Source: UBA6115 sp050953005
GTDB lineage: Bacteria > Bacillota > Clostridia > Christensenellales > Aristaeellaceae
Reading direction: 5' to 3'
Length of the DNA: 64,000 nucleotides
Assembly: GCA_050953005.1 (NCBI GenBank)
Contig: JBMNLV010000006.1
Coordinates: 1-64,000, forward strand
Every line of letters starts with the position of its first letter. The stretch's first letter is position 1. Below are positions 7,613 to 15,226 of this stretch, piece by piece. The notes below the pieces were generated by a model. It had not been told where the DNA came from and did no database searches. It was given only the letters and a program-made list of their open reading frames with translations. A program made the translations under genes and the position numbers.

Positions 7613-8989
7613 TTGAAGAAAAAAAGCCTGTTTGTATGCGCCGCCTGCGGTTTTGAAACAGCCAGGTGGTATGGAAAGTGTCCGGGCTGTGATGCCTGGA
7701 ACACCCTGGAGGAGGTTGTCCGGGAAACGCCCGCGGCTGCCAAGTCCGTACAAAAACGCTCTGGGGGTACCGGCGCGCAGGCAGAGGCGCTGCCTGACAT
7801 CACAGCGGATAAAACCGTCTACCAGTCCACCGGCATTCCGGAGTTTGACCGTGTGCTGGGCGGGGGAGTCGTGGAGGGCTCCCTGTTGCTGATCGGCGGT
7901 GAGCCCGGCGTGGGCAAAAGTACGCTGCTGCTGCAGGCATGCGCCCAGTTGGCACGGCGGGGCAGGCAAGTGCTCTACATCACCGGGGAGGAGAGCGCCA
8001 GGCAAATCAAACTGCGCGCGCAGCGGCTGGGCGCCGGGCAGGACAAGGTGCTGATCCTCACGGAGAACGCCATGGACGCGGTGGAGGACAAGCTGGCGCA
8101 GCTGCAGCCGGATTATGTGGTGGTCGATTCCATCCAGACCATGTACAGGCCGGACATGGCCTCCGCGCCCGGGTCGGTCAGCCAGGTGCGCGAGAGCGCC
8201 GCGGTGTATCTGCGCTATGCCAAGACCAGTGGCTGCGCCATCTTTTTGGTGGGCCATGTGACCAAGGAAGGCGCCATCGCCGGGCCGCGCGTGCTGGAGC
8301 ATATGGTGGACGTGGTGCTGTATTTTGAGGGCGATCACCAGCGTGAGTACCGCCTGTTGCGCGCCAACAAGAACCGCTATGGCTCAGTCAACGAGCTGGG
8401 CTTGTTTGAAATGACGGGCGAGGGCATGCGCGCGGTGGAAAACGCGTCTGAGACCTTGCTGCGCGACCGGGCTGCCGGCATTTCAGGCTCGGTGGTGTTT
8501 TGCTGTATGGAAGGCAGCCGCCCGATGCTGGTGGATTTGCAGGCCCTGGCTGCGCAAAGCTTTTACCCCTCGCCCAAGCGCACTGTCAACGGCATTGACC
8601 AGGGGCGCGTGGCTTTGCTGCTGGCGGTGCTGGAAAAACGGGCGGGGCTACGGCTGTACAATCAGGATGTATACGTCAATGTCGCGGGCGGCCTGAGCTT
8701 GGATGAACCGGCGGCCGACCTGGCGGTTTGCCTGGCGGTGGCCTCCTCGCTGTCGGACAAGACCCTGCCGCACGATGTGGCTGCCATGGGCGAGGTAGGC
8801 TTGCTGGGCGAGGTGCGGCCCATTCCCTTTTTGGAGCGCCGCCTGGCTGAATGCGCCCGGCTGGGGTTTATGCAGGTCATTTGTCCCAGGGCCGGCAAGC
8901 TCAAGGTGCCCAAGGGGCTGAGAATGATTGAGGTCGCCACCTTGTCCCAGGCGGTGGCCGCTCTGCATTTGCTGGCTGACGGGGCATAA
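7613..8989 (+). CDS. radA: DNA repair protein RadA (Sms), branch-migration ATPase
   Basis: 458 residues, the usual family length, if translation starts at the TTG at 7613, which follows the ribosome site AAAGGAAAGG. In order: a C4 zinc finger (CAACG...CPGC), a RecA-like ATPase with Walker A GEPGVGKSTLL and Walker B-like YVVVDSIQTMY, the RadA signature KNRYGSVNELGLFEM, and a C-terminal Lon-like domain (VYVNVAGGLSLDEPAADLAV). RadA extends heteroduplexes during recombination and transformation. The frame is open upstream to 7472, but those codons lie opposite thiN and lack family sequence. Confidence 0.96.
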   Translation: MKKKSLFVCAACGFETARWYGKCPGCDAWNTLEEVVRETPAAAKSVQKRSGGTGAQAEALPDITADKTVYQSTGIPEFDRVLGGGVVEGSLLLIGGEPGVGKSTLLLQACAQLARRGRQVLYITGEESARQIKLRAQRLGAGQDKVLILTENAMDAVEDKLAQLQPDYVVVDSIQTMYRPDMASAPGSVSQVRESAAVYLRYAKTSGCAIFLVGHVTKEGAIAGPRVLEHMVDVVLYFEGDHQREYRLLRANKNRYGSVNELGLFEMTGEGMRAVENASETLLRDRAAGISGSVVFCCMEGSRPMLVDLQALAAQSFYPSPKRTVNGIDQGRVALLLAVLEKRAGLRLYNQDVYVNVAGGLSLDEPAADLAVCLAVASSLSDKTLPHDVAAMGEVGLLGEVRPIPFLERRLAECARLGFMQVICPRAGKLKVPKGLRMIEVATLSQAVAALHLLADGA

Positions 8990-9111
8990 AACCCAATGGA
9001 TGCTGGTGTTTATTCCTGATTATTACTGCTTCGGTATCATAGATATTTTCACTTTGTGATGATTTGAATATATTCCCAATCCTGTGCCAACACGCTAAAA
9101 GTTATTTCATA
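8990..9111. other. AT-rich intergenic DNA up to the IS630 end
   Basis: No gene is seen. The last two bases, TA at 9110-9111, are the left copy of the IS630 target duplication. This stretch and 10252-10316 were contiguous before the insertion and probably formed the regulatory region of the ECF sigma gene. Confidence 0.5.
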
Positions 9112-9186
9112 CTACTTCCAAACGTTAATGCTTCACGGAATAGAAGAAACCTGATATAATGAATCTGCAGTCTACAAAGAAATCAG

Positions 9187-9771
9187 GTGGAAGATATGGG
9201 CAGAAAAAGTCCGGTGTTTGAAGAAGCAGAGCGTTCAGAAATCCTTGCGGCTCAAAAGAAACAGCATCCTGTTCATGTTACCCGTCGGTTGCTGGCCCTG
9301 AAACTGAAAGTGGTGGATGGATTGGGCAGTGAGGAGGCCGGAAAGCTTGCGGGGATGCATAGAACGAGCGTGAATCGGATTGTCAAAAGGTACCAAGAAG
9401 AAGGCATAGAAGCCATCGTAGGCGTACGGCACCACAACGAACACCGTTATATGAGCCGGGAAGAGGAAACAGCCTTTCTATTGCAGTTTCAGCGCCGGAG
9501 CGAAGCAGGCCAAATCATAGAAACGCGGGAAATCCATCAGGCCTATGAAAAAGCGGTTGGTCATTCAGTCACCCGGAACATGATCTACTATCTGTTGCGT
9601 CGTCATAAATGGCGTAAGGTCATGCCTCGCAGCAGGCATGAAAAGAAAGCCAGTGAAGAAGCGATTGAAGCTTATAAAAAAAATCACCGAAAAGATAAAA
9701 ATCCTGAAAAAGAGCCAGCCAAAACTTCGGGTAATGTTCCAGGACGAGGCTGGGTTTGGACGGATCAATAA
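9187..9771 (+). CDS. IS630 transposase, upstream frame (helix-turn-helix part)
   Basis: 194 residues in this frame; the homologous part ends near residue 165. It holds the DNA-binding half of an IS630 transposase: a helix-turn-helix region (SEEAGKLAGMHRTSVNRIVK), GIEAIVGVRHHNEHRYM and a second helical domain (SVTRNMIYYLLRRHKWRKVM). The frame then meets a run of eight A (9676-9683), after which the matching sequence continues in the +1 frame. The codons after the A run, ending in WVWTDQ, are not transposase-like. An internal start at 9196 (MGRKSPVFEE) is as plausible as 9187. The reading shift may be programmed or a mutation. Confidence 0.85.
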   Translation: MEDMGRKSPVFEEAERSEILAAQKKQHPVHVTRRLLALKLKVVDGLGSEEAGKLAGMHRTSVNRIVKRYQEEGIEAIVGVRHHNEHRYMSREEETAFLLQFQRRSEAGQIIETREIHQAYEKAVGHSVTRNMIYYLLRRHKWRKVMPRSRHEKKASEEAIEAYKKNHRKDKNPEKEPAKTSGNVPGRGWVWTDQ

Positions 9772-10246
9772 GCCCAAGCGATGCTGGTGCAGGAAGGGTG
9801 TTCGCCCCAGCGTACCTTGTCACCACATCCGGGAATACAGATACTTGTATGGCGCAGTATCGCCAGAGGATGGCGAGCTGTTCAGCCTAGTAATGCCCTA
9901 TGCCAACACAGACTGTATGAATGTCTTTCTGGAGGAACTCTCGAAGGCCTATCCTGATGATTATATCTTGCTGCTATTAGACAATGCGGCCTGGCACCGC
10001 TCATCTGCCATGGTTGTACCAAGCCGCATAGAACTATTTCCGCTGCTACCCTATACCCCCGAGCTCAACCCCATTGAGATGATTTGGGACGAAGTGCGGG
10101 AGAAAGGCTTCCGCAATGAGATTTTTAAGAACCTGGAGGCAGTGATTGACCGTCTGTGCCTGACTGTTAAGGAGTTGGCTGAGGATGTCCAACGCGTCGC
10201 TTCCATCACCCATCGCAGGTGGTTAATTGATGCGTTATCGTTTTAG
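9638..10246 (+). CDS. IS630 transposase, downstream frame (DDE catalytic part)
   Basis: Carries the catalytic core: first Asp in VMFQDEAGFGR, second Asp in LLLDNAAWHRS and Glu in ELNPIEMIWDEVR. The spacing suits the DDE triad of IS630/Tc1-mariner enzymes. Homology to the family starts at about ITEKIKILKKSQPKL, just past the A8 run. The ATG at 9638 is probably not a natural start; a full transposase needs a +1 (or -2) shift, or loss of one A at 9676-9683. Confidence 0.85.
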   Translation: MKRKPVKKRLKLIKKITEKIKILKKSQPKLRVMFQDEAGFGRINKPKRCWCRKGVRPSVPCHHIREYRYLYGAVSPEDGELFSLVMPYANTDCMNVFLEELSKAYPDDYILLLLDNAAWHRSSAMVVPSRIELFPLLPYTPELNPIEMIWDEVREKGFRNEIFKNLEAVIDRLCLTVKELAEDVQRVASITHRRWLIDALSF

Positions 10247-10254
10247 AATAGTAT

Positions 10255-10278
10255 CAGACGTGACGAATGACATGTCTG
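10255..10278. promoter_or_regulatory. Near-palindrome upstream of the ECF sigma gene
   Basis: CAGACGTGAC-gaat-GACATGTCTG; 8 of 10 positions in each arm pair. It starts two bases past the IS630 target duplication and about 40 bases before the sigma gene start, a typical operator position. Its role is inferred. Confidence 0.35.
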
Positions 10279-10316
10279 GAGCGTCTAATGAATGTAGCGC
10301 TACTTGAGGTGATCGA

Positions 10317-10772
10317 ATGGACAAGGATTTTTTTGTGCGGGAAATTGAACGCATAAGCCAGACGCTTTACCGCGTGTCATTTACCATCCTTCAGAATAAT
10401 GATGACTGCAAGGATGCCTTGCAGCAGACAGCTCTCAAAGCCTGGGAAAAACGCGGTAGCCTGAAGGAGCCACAGTACTTCAGCAGCTGGGTAACCCGCA
10501 TTCTCATCAATGAGAGCAGGAATATTCAGCGCAAAAGGCGCGGCCTGGTGTCCCTTGAAACCGTTCAGGAACCTGCTGTGGATCCGCCGAATCCGGAACT
10601 TTCCATCATCATCCAATCAATGCCTGAAAAACTGCGTCTACCGCTGGTCCTGCGATACGCAGAGGGCATGAACTATGAACAAATCGCAATAACACTGCGC
10701 CTGCCCCTTTCTACAGTACGCGGGCGTATCTACCGGGCCAAACAACATTTGAGAAAGGAACTGGAGGCATGA
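10317..10772 (+). CDS. ECF-type RNA polymerase sigma factor (sigma-70 family)
   Basis: 151 residues, compact as expected for group 4 sigma factors. Region 2 is seen in ILQNNDDCKDALQQTALKAW and YFSSWVTRILINESRN, and region 4 helix-turn-helix in RYAEGMNYEQIAITLRLPLS and TVRGRIYRAKQHLRKEL. Such factors direct RNA polymerase to a small regulon and are held at the membrane by an anti-sigma partner. The next gene overlaps by 4 bases and encodes a membrane-anchored protein in the right position to be that partner. A GAGGTG ribosome site precedes the ATG. An IS630 copy inserted only about 65 bases upstream may have replaced its promoter. Confidence 0.93.
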   Translation: MDKDFFVREIERISQTLYRVSFTILQNNDDCKDALQQTALKAWEKRGSLKEPQYFSSWVTRILINESRNIQRKRRGLVSLETVQEPAVDPPNPELSIIIQSMPEKLRLPLVLRYAEGMNYEQIAITLRLPLSTVRGRIYRAKQHLRKELEA

Positions 10773-11866
10773 ATAAGCACAAGCAAAAAGACCTTGACCT
10801 GAAACAGGCCTTCCCTCCCATGCCCGATGATTGTTTCCAGGCGCTGATGCATGCAGCCCGTTCCGTCAAGGAGGAAGAACCCATGAAAAAAACATCATTC
10901 AGGACGGTTTTGATTGCCGTTTCATTGATCATCCTTACCATGGCGGTGGCCCTGGCTGCCAACGAGCTTGGAATTATCAGCTTCATGGACAGGTTCCGGG
11001 CGAGGCTTCCCGAGTCCGCCCTGAACCTCATGGCGAAAACCGAGAACAAGACCTTTACCGTAGGCCCTCTTGAAATCACCCTGCGTGAATTGCTGGCGGA
11101 TGGCAGGGTGGTGCTGATGACCGCTCATGCAAACAAAGCTGATAAGTCCCCTGCCGTTTTGGTGGCAGGCAGCGGCGACATGTCAGACCGCATCCCGGAA
11201 ATCGAGGCCAGGCGGCTGAAGCTGCCCCGGGAAACCACCTTTATCGAAGCCGCCAGGCAAATCAAGACACCGCTCTATATCGTCTATCCCTATCTGACCA
11301 TTGATTTTGACCTGCTTCACGGCGAGGAAATGATGGATGAATTCTACGCAGAGGATGGCACCCTGTTGCAGATGCAAATGCTGCAAACCAAGCCTGATCA
11401 GGTCAATGAGACGCTCAAAGCTATGCTGACCCTGCATGTTCGTGAAATCAATCCTGAAACCAAGGAACAGTTTGACGGCAAAGAATGGCGTGTTGACGAA
11501 ATGATCTCTATTCCCGTCAACAAAACCATGACTGAAAAAAACTATACGCCCGATGGCAATGACCAGCTTGACGGTTACACTGTGAAGTCCCTGAAAGCGG
11601 AACAAACCGTGGCCGGCATCTACCTGACAACACAAGCTGAGGCTGGCTCCGGAGTGAAGCGAGAGAATGTCTATCAAACACTATACACCTGGGAATACAG
11701 AACGGTTGATGACGAGCCCTTCCCCGACGGCATCAGCATGTCGGGTTCCCTGGCGGATGATTCCTGGCCTGTTGTAACGCTTTATCAAATGATAGGATTG
11801 GATAAATTTCCTGATGTGATGAAGCTCTCGGGCTGTGATGGAATCAGCTTGGTGATACTGAAATAA
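10769..11866 (+). CDS. Membrane-anchored anti-sigma factor candidate
   Basis: 365 residues. A short cytoplasmic part (residues 1-42) is followed by one membrane span (TVLIAVSLIILTMAVALAA) and a long extracytoplasmic domain of about 300 residues with many charged loops. I do not recognise a conserved zinc anti-sigma motif (no HxxxCxxC) in the first 42 residues. The call therefore rests on the ATGA overlap with the sigma gene and the one-span layout shared with many clostridial anti-sigma proteins. A second ATG at 10882 (MKKTSFRT) would give a protein without the cytoplasmic part, but the overlap start fits the coupling better. The ligand and mode of release are unknown. Confidence 0.65.
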   Translation: MNKHKQKDLDLKQAFPPMPDDCFQALMHAARSVKEEEPMKKTSFRTVLIAVSLIILTMAVALAANELGIISFMDRFRARLPESALNLMAKTENKTFTVGPLEITLRELLADGRVVLMTAHANKADKSPAVLVAGSGDMSDRIPEIEARRLKLPRETTFIEAARQIKTPLYIVYPYLTIDFDLLHGEEMMDEFYAEDGTLLQMQMLQTKPDQVNETLKAMLTLHVREINPETKEQFDGKEWRVDEMISIPVNKTMTEKNYTPDGNDQLDGYTVKSLKAEQTVAGIYLTTQAEAGSGVKRENVYQTLYTWEYRTVDDEPFPDGISMSGSLADDSWPVVTLYQMIGLDKFPDVMKLSGCDGISLVILK

Positions 11867-11877
11867 TCAACTGCGCT

Positions 11878-11909
11878 ATGCCGCATGAATATCATCATTC
11901 ATGCGGCAT
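11878..11909 (+). terminator. Hairpin terminator after the sigma/anti-sigma unit
   Basis: A perfect 13-base stem (ATGCCGCATGAAT against ATTCATGCGGCAT) with a 6-base loop, followed by GGCTTTTAC. The U run is short, so termination may be partial. It lies 26 bases before the next start codon. Confidence 0.65.
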
Positions 11910-11934
11910 GGCTTTTACAGCCGGGAGGAACGGA

Positions 11935-13278
11935 ATGAAACGCTTAATTGCCTTAGTATCTGGTATATGCCTTCTGCTATGCAGTATTTCAGCTGAAACC
12001 CTGTTTACCCAGCGTGTTTCTGCGCCCGACGCACATCATCCTGCTTATTCATCTTTCTCCGAGGCCTTTCCTGATCTTGTTTTCAACAGCGACAATACCT
12101 GGTTTAATACCACCGACGAGTTTGTTTTGGCGCTCAATCAGAACAATCCGCCTTTTGACTTATTCAGCCTGGATGGGCATTACAGCAGAGAACGCTTGAT
12201 GTCTGAAGAGTTTTGCGCCGATTTGTCTCAGAGCAAGATCATCAGGGCTACCCTTGGGCGCATGTGGCCTGCGATAGTGGATGCGGCAACAAAGGATGGC
12301 AGGATTTATGCCGTACCTGAGAGCATCCTGCTAAGCGGCTTTGGAACTTGTGAGGATGCCTGGCAGGCTGCGGGCTTAAGCGACATCCCGGCACCAACCA
12401 GCTACATGGAGTTGCTGACATTTTTGGAACAATGGGTGGAAAGAATCAAACAAACTCCAGAGCCCAAAATCCGTGTCTGCAATATGATGGATGAAAGCCT
12501 TTATAACAGGCGATCCTATGTAAATTACTTGCTTCCGGTGTTGCTGGATTGCTACACGCTGCCCATGCTGTGTGAAGGAAGGATGCCGGTTTTTAATACA
12601 GAGGATTTTCGCGCATTGCTGGAACGAACTGTGAATGTGGGAATAGCGCTGTGCGAGGCAGAACCGCGAGCAGGTGAAGGAAATATGCAGCTCTTCGAAA
12701 ATGAGCTGATGGGCTTTGGGATCATCGGCATCAAGGATGGCTATTCCCGCGCGATGCCGCTTAGAATCAGGAATGACCAGCCAGTTCTTTTCAAGGGAAG
12801 ACTGAGTTTGCTTTGTGCTGGTGCTGAAAGTGGACAGAAAAAACTGTCGATTGATTATCTTGAACATGTGATCACCCATCTGTCTTCTTATACTGCAAGT
12901 TATGCTTTCATGGACAGCCAGGCACTTGAGCGCCCTCACCTGGATGAAGATATCGCAGACCAGAAGAAGCGCATTGATCTTACCATTGCTCAGTTGAATG
13001 ATTCCAATTTATCAAAAGCCAAACGACAGGAACTGGAAGAACAGCTGAAACGGCAAAGCAATGTTCTGAAATCCATGCAGACGGAGGATTGGAAGTATCT
13101 TATCTCCCCGGACTGGCTGGCCAAGTACCATACGGCAGCCCCTCACCTGTATTTCCCTGATGCGGGCCCTTATGTTTACACTTCTGCCGAAGGAAGAGAA
13201 ATGCTGCAGCTGATGCGGAGATTTGCGGATGATGAAATTAATGTCGACCAGTTTGTCACGGGGTTGGATTTGCTTTAA
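11935..13278 (+). CDS. Extracellular solute-binding protein, sugar type, orphan
   Basis: 447 residues with a signal peptide (LIALVSGICLLLCSISAETL). The mature part looks like a family 1 binding protein: the early motif FSEAFPDLVFNSDN, then ...YAVPESILLSGFGTC (the usual 'Y.vP' hinge segment) and DIPAPTSYMELLTFLEQWVE. These proteins catch a solute for an ABC permease or present it to a membrane sensor, but no permease gene is next to it. A predicted coiled coil (residues about 340-385, QKKRIDLTIAQLNDSNLSKA onward) is unusual for the family. The start at 11935 follows GGGAGGAAC. It lies directly behind the sigma/anti-sigma pair, so a sensory role is possible. Confidence 0.7.
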   Translation: MKRLIALVSGICLLLCSISAETLFTQRVSAPDAHHPAYSSFSEAFPDLVFNSDNTWFNTTDEFVLALNQNNPPFDLFSLDGHYSRERLMSEEFCADLSQSKIIRATLGRMWPAIVDAATKDGRIYAVPESILLSGFGTCEDAWQAAGLSDIPAPTSYMELLTFLEQWVERIKQTPEPKIRVCNMMDESLYNRRSYVNYLLPVLLDCYTLPMLCEGRMPVFNTEDFRALLERTVNVGIALCEAEPRAGEGNMQLFENELMGFGIIGIKDGYSRAMPLRIRNDQPVLFKGRLSLLCAGAESGQKKLSIDYLEHVITHLSSYTASYAFMDSQALERPHLDEDIADQKKRIDLTIAQLNDSNLSKAKRQELEEQLKRQSNVLKSMQTEDWKYLISPDWLAKYHTAAPHLYFPDAGPYVYTSAEGREMLQLMRRFADDEINVDQFVTGLDLL

Positions 13279-13322
13279 AATCTGGAATCCTTGCTTTTGT
13301 CCTTAATATAGATGTTTCCGTC

Positions 13323-13351
13323 TTGCGCACAGGTCGTTTTTGCGATATAGT
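13323..13351 (+). promoter_or_regulatory. Promoter for the peptidoglycan-binding protein
   Basis: TTGCGC (13323-13328), a 17-base spacer and TATAGT (13346-13351), about 50 bases before the ribosome site AGGAGAGGAG. Confidence 0.55.
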
Positions 13352-13409
13352 AAGGTAGCCTGACAATACTGGCGATATATACCATATCCATAGGAGAGGA
13401 GTGCAGACG

Positions 13410-14702
13410 ATGAAGAGGCGCATACTGGCAGGAATCATTGGCGCTGTGCTGATGATTGGCCTGTTGATACCCAATGCCCTGGCAGAGAACCTGCGGTACG
13501 GGTCCTCCGGCAGCCAGGTCAACCAGGCTCAGGCGCGTTTGGCTGAGCTGGGTTACTACAAAGGGGAGATCGATGGCAAATTCGGCTATACCACCTATAT
13601 GGCTGTCAGAGCCTTCCAGGATAAAAACGGCCTGAAGGTGGATGGCGTGATTGGTGAAGTTACCAATTACGTCTTGTTCAGCCCCGGCGCCATCAAAGCC
13701 ACGGGCGAAGCCTCCAGCGCGGCGCTGTATCAGCGCATTGCCTATGGAGATTCAGGGCCGGCAGTCAAAACGGTGCAGGGTCTGCTGCGCGACCAGGGGT
13801 ATTACACAAAGGATGTGGAGGGCAAGTTCGGCTTTTCGACTTACCAGGCAGTCCTCAAATATCAAAAGGATATGGGCTTGAAGGTGGACGGCGTGGTAGG
13901 CCCCATCACCTGGGCGGCCCTGACAGGCGCTTTGCCCCCGCCTCCTCCGCCCCTTCCCCCCCTGCCCTTTGATCCTTTGTCCAAGCTGCCCTACAGGTAT
14001 AATGATAAGAATCCCGGTGTGCTGATGATTCAGCAGAAGCTTGACGCGCTTGGCTACAATGTCGGCGCGCTGGACGGACGTTTTGGTTATCAGACCTATC
14101 TGGCGGTGCGCGCCTTCCAGAAAAACAACAGTTTGTCTGTGGATGGCATCGTTGGAGTCGATACCTGGAACACGCTGTTTGGTCCCCATCCCGTTCCGGC
14201 TTCCGGATCACCGCCAAGCTCCGGAGTGCTGCGCATCCAGCATGGTGATAGCGGCGACAAGGTAGGCCAGATTCAAACCAAACTCCAAAGCCTGGGCTAT
14301 CTTGCCGGCGGCGCTGTGGACAAGAAATTCGGCTATGACACCTATGATGCGGTGAAGGCCTTCCAGAAGAAAAACGGCCTGCCTGTGGACGGAATCGTTG
14401 GCCAGAAAACCTGGGACAAGCTCTTTGGCGGGAGCGCCATCCCGGCAGATGCCCCGCCTCCGCCTGTGGTTGAAAAGCTGCCCCTCAAGTACAAAGGATC
14501 AGGCAACATGGTCAAGCAGCTGCAGACGAAGCTGGTTGCGCTGGGCTATCTGACCGTCAAGTATACTGAATCCTACTTCGATTTTCAGACCTACGAGGCG
14601 GTGCGATCCTTCCAGCACCACAACAAGCTCAAGGTGGACGGCGTGGTCGGTCAGAAAACTTGGGACGCGATCAATCATCCGGGCGCCATCCCCAAGCCCT
14701 GA
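13410..14702 (+). CDS. Secreted protein made of five peptidoglycan-binding repeats
   Basis: 430 residues: a signal peptide (IIGAVLMIGLLIPNALAEN) and then five PG_binding_1 repeats of about 65 residues, each with the signature LGYY...G..FGY.TY.AV..FQ...GL.VDG..G..TW. A proline-rich linker (PPPPPPLPPLPFDPL) separates repeats 2 and 3 and shorter Pro linkers follow. There is no catalytic domain, so it may be a wall-bound scaffold or an accessory to a hydrolase encoded elsewhere. The fifth repeat diverges (SYFDFQTY). I chose the ATG at 13410, eight bases behind AGGAGAGGAG, over the GTG at 13401. A strong terminator follows. Confidence 0.88.
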   Translation: MKRRILAGIIGAVLMIGLLIPNALAENLRYGSSGSQVNQAQARLAELGYYKGEIDGKFGYTTYMAVRAFQDKNGLKVDGVIGEVTNYVLFSPGAIKATGEASSAALYQRIAYGDSGPAVKTVQGLLRDQGYYTKDVEGKFGFSTYQAVLKYQKDMGLKVDGVVGPITWAALTGALPPPPPPLPPLPFDPLSKLPYRYNDKNPGVLMIQQKLDALGYNVGALDGRFGYQTYLAVRAFQKNNSLSVDGIVGVDTWNTLFGPHPVPASGSPPSSGVLRIQHGDSGDKVGQIQTKLQSLGYLAGGAVDKKFGYDTYDAVKAFQKKNGLPVDGIVGQKTWDKLFGGSAIPADAPPPPVVEKLPLKYKGSGNMVKQLQTKLVALGYLTVKYTESYFDFQTYEAVRSFQHHNKLKVDGVVGQKTWDAINHPGAIPKP

Positions 14703-14748
14703 CTGAGCTGTCCATGCTATAAAATACTTATTCCAAATCGTATAAAAC

Positions 14749-14779
14749 AGCCGCGCGCCCAATATCAGGGCGCGCGGCT
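14749..14779. terminator. Bidirectional terminator between convergent genes
   Basis: A perfect 12-base GC-rich stem (AGCCGCGCGCCC against GGGCGCGCGGCT) with a 7-base loop, TTTAA on the plus side and TTTTA on the minus side. It separates the rightward peptidoglycan-binding gene from the leftward comEA. Confidence 0.85.
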
Positions 14780-14799
14780 TTAATCAATCATGCTTGTGC

Positions 14800-15219
14800 T
14801 TAATCGGTTGGCGTATCCGTATCCCTGCTGCCCGGCCCCTCCACATACACCAGCTCCCTGAGAGCGGCGATGCGCTTGTCACCAAAACCGCTGACGACGC
14901 GCAAGTCCTCCACAAAATGAAAGGGGTGAAGGGCTCGCTGACGGATGATCCGCTCCGCCAGCTGTTCGCCGATGCCCGGCAGGCTCATCAGCTGTTCCTT
15001 GGTGGCGGTGTTCAGATTCAGCAGGCCTTGCGACGGCTGGAAGCTTGGCTTTGGCGCCTGCGCCGCCTCGGGGCGCAGCGTCAAGGCTTGCGGGGAACCC
15101 CGGGCCAGAAAGTCCCTGAACGCCGGCACTGCCAGAGCGACCAGAATCGCCAGACAAGCCAGCAGGGCTGAGATGCCCAGGGCGTGCCACAGCTTGTGCC
15201 GGGAAGGCCGCCTGCGCAT
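14800..15219 (-). CDS. comEA: ComEA-like DNA-binding competence protein
   Basis: 139 residues. One N-terminal membrane span (ISALLACLAILVALAVPAF) is followed by a Pro/Gln linker and a C-terminal double helix-hairpin-helix domain (LLNLNTATKEQLMSLPGIGE, FVEDLRVVSGFGDKRIAAL) that binds double-stranded DNA without sequence preference. ComEA is the surface receptor for DNA uptake in transformable bacteria. No comEC is next to it. The ATG at 15219 gives a normal length and sits seven bases behind the cysS stop, so the gene is co-transcribed with cysS. It lacks the N-terminal SLBB domain that many Firmicutes ComEA proteins carry. Confidence 0.88.
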   Translation of the reverse strand: MRRRPSRHKLWHALGISALLACLAILVALAVPAFRDFLARGSPQALTLRPEAAQAPKPSFQPSQGLLNLNTATKEQLMSLPGIGEQLAERIIRQRALHPFHFVEDLRVVSGFGDKRIAALRELVYVEGPGSRDTDTPTD

Positions 15220-15226
15220 CCTGCCC

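Larger units (their letters stand above)
9112..10251 (+). mobile_element. IS630-family insertion sequence, about 1,140 bp
   Basis: The outer ends are imperfect inverted repeats (CTACTTCCAAACGTTAATGC and, on the complement, CTATTCTAAAACGATAACGC). They are flanked by TA at 9110-9111 and 10252-10253, the dinucleotide target that IS630/mariner elements duplicate. Two overlapping reading frames together encode one IS630 transposase. The ends and length suit the family. Confidence 0.85.
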
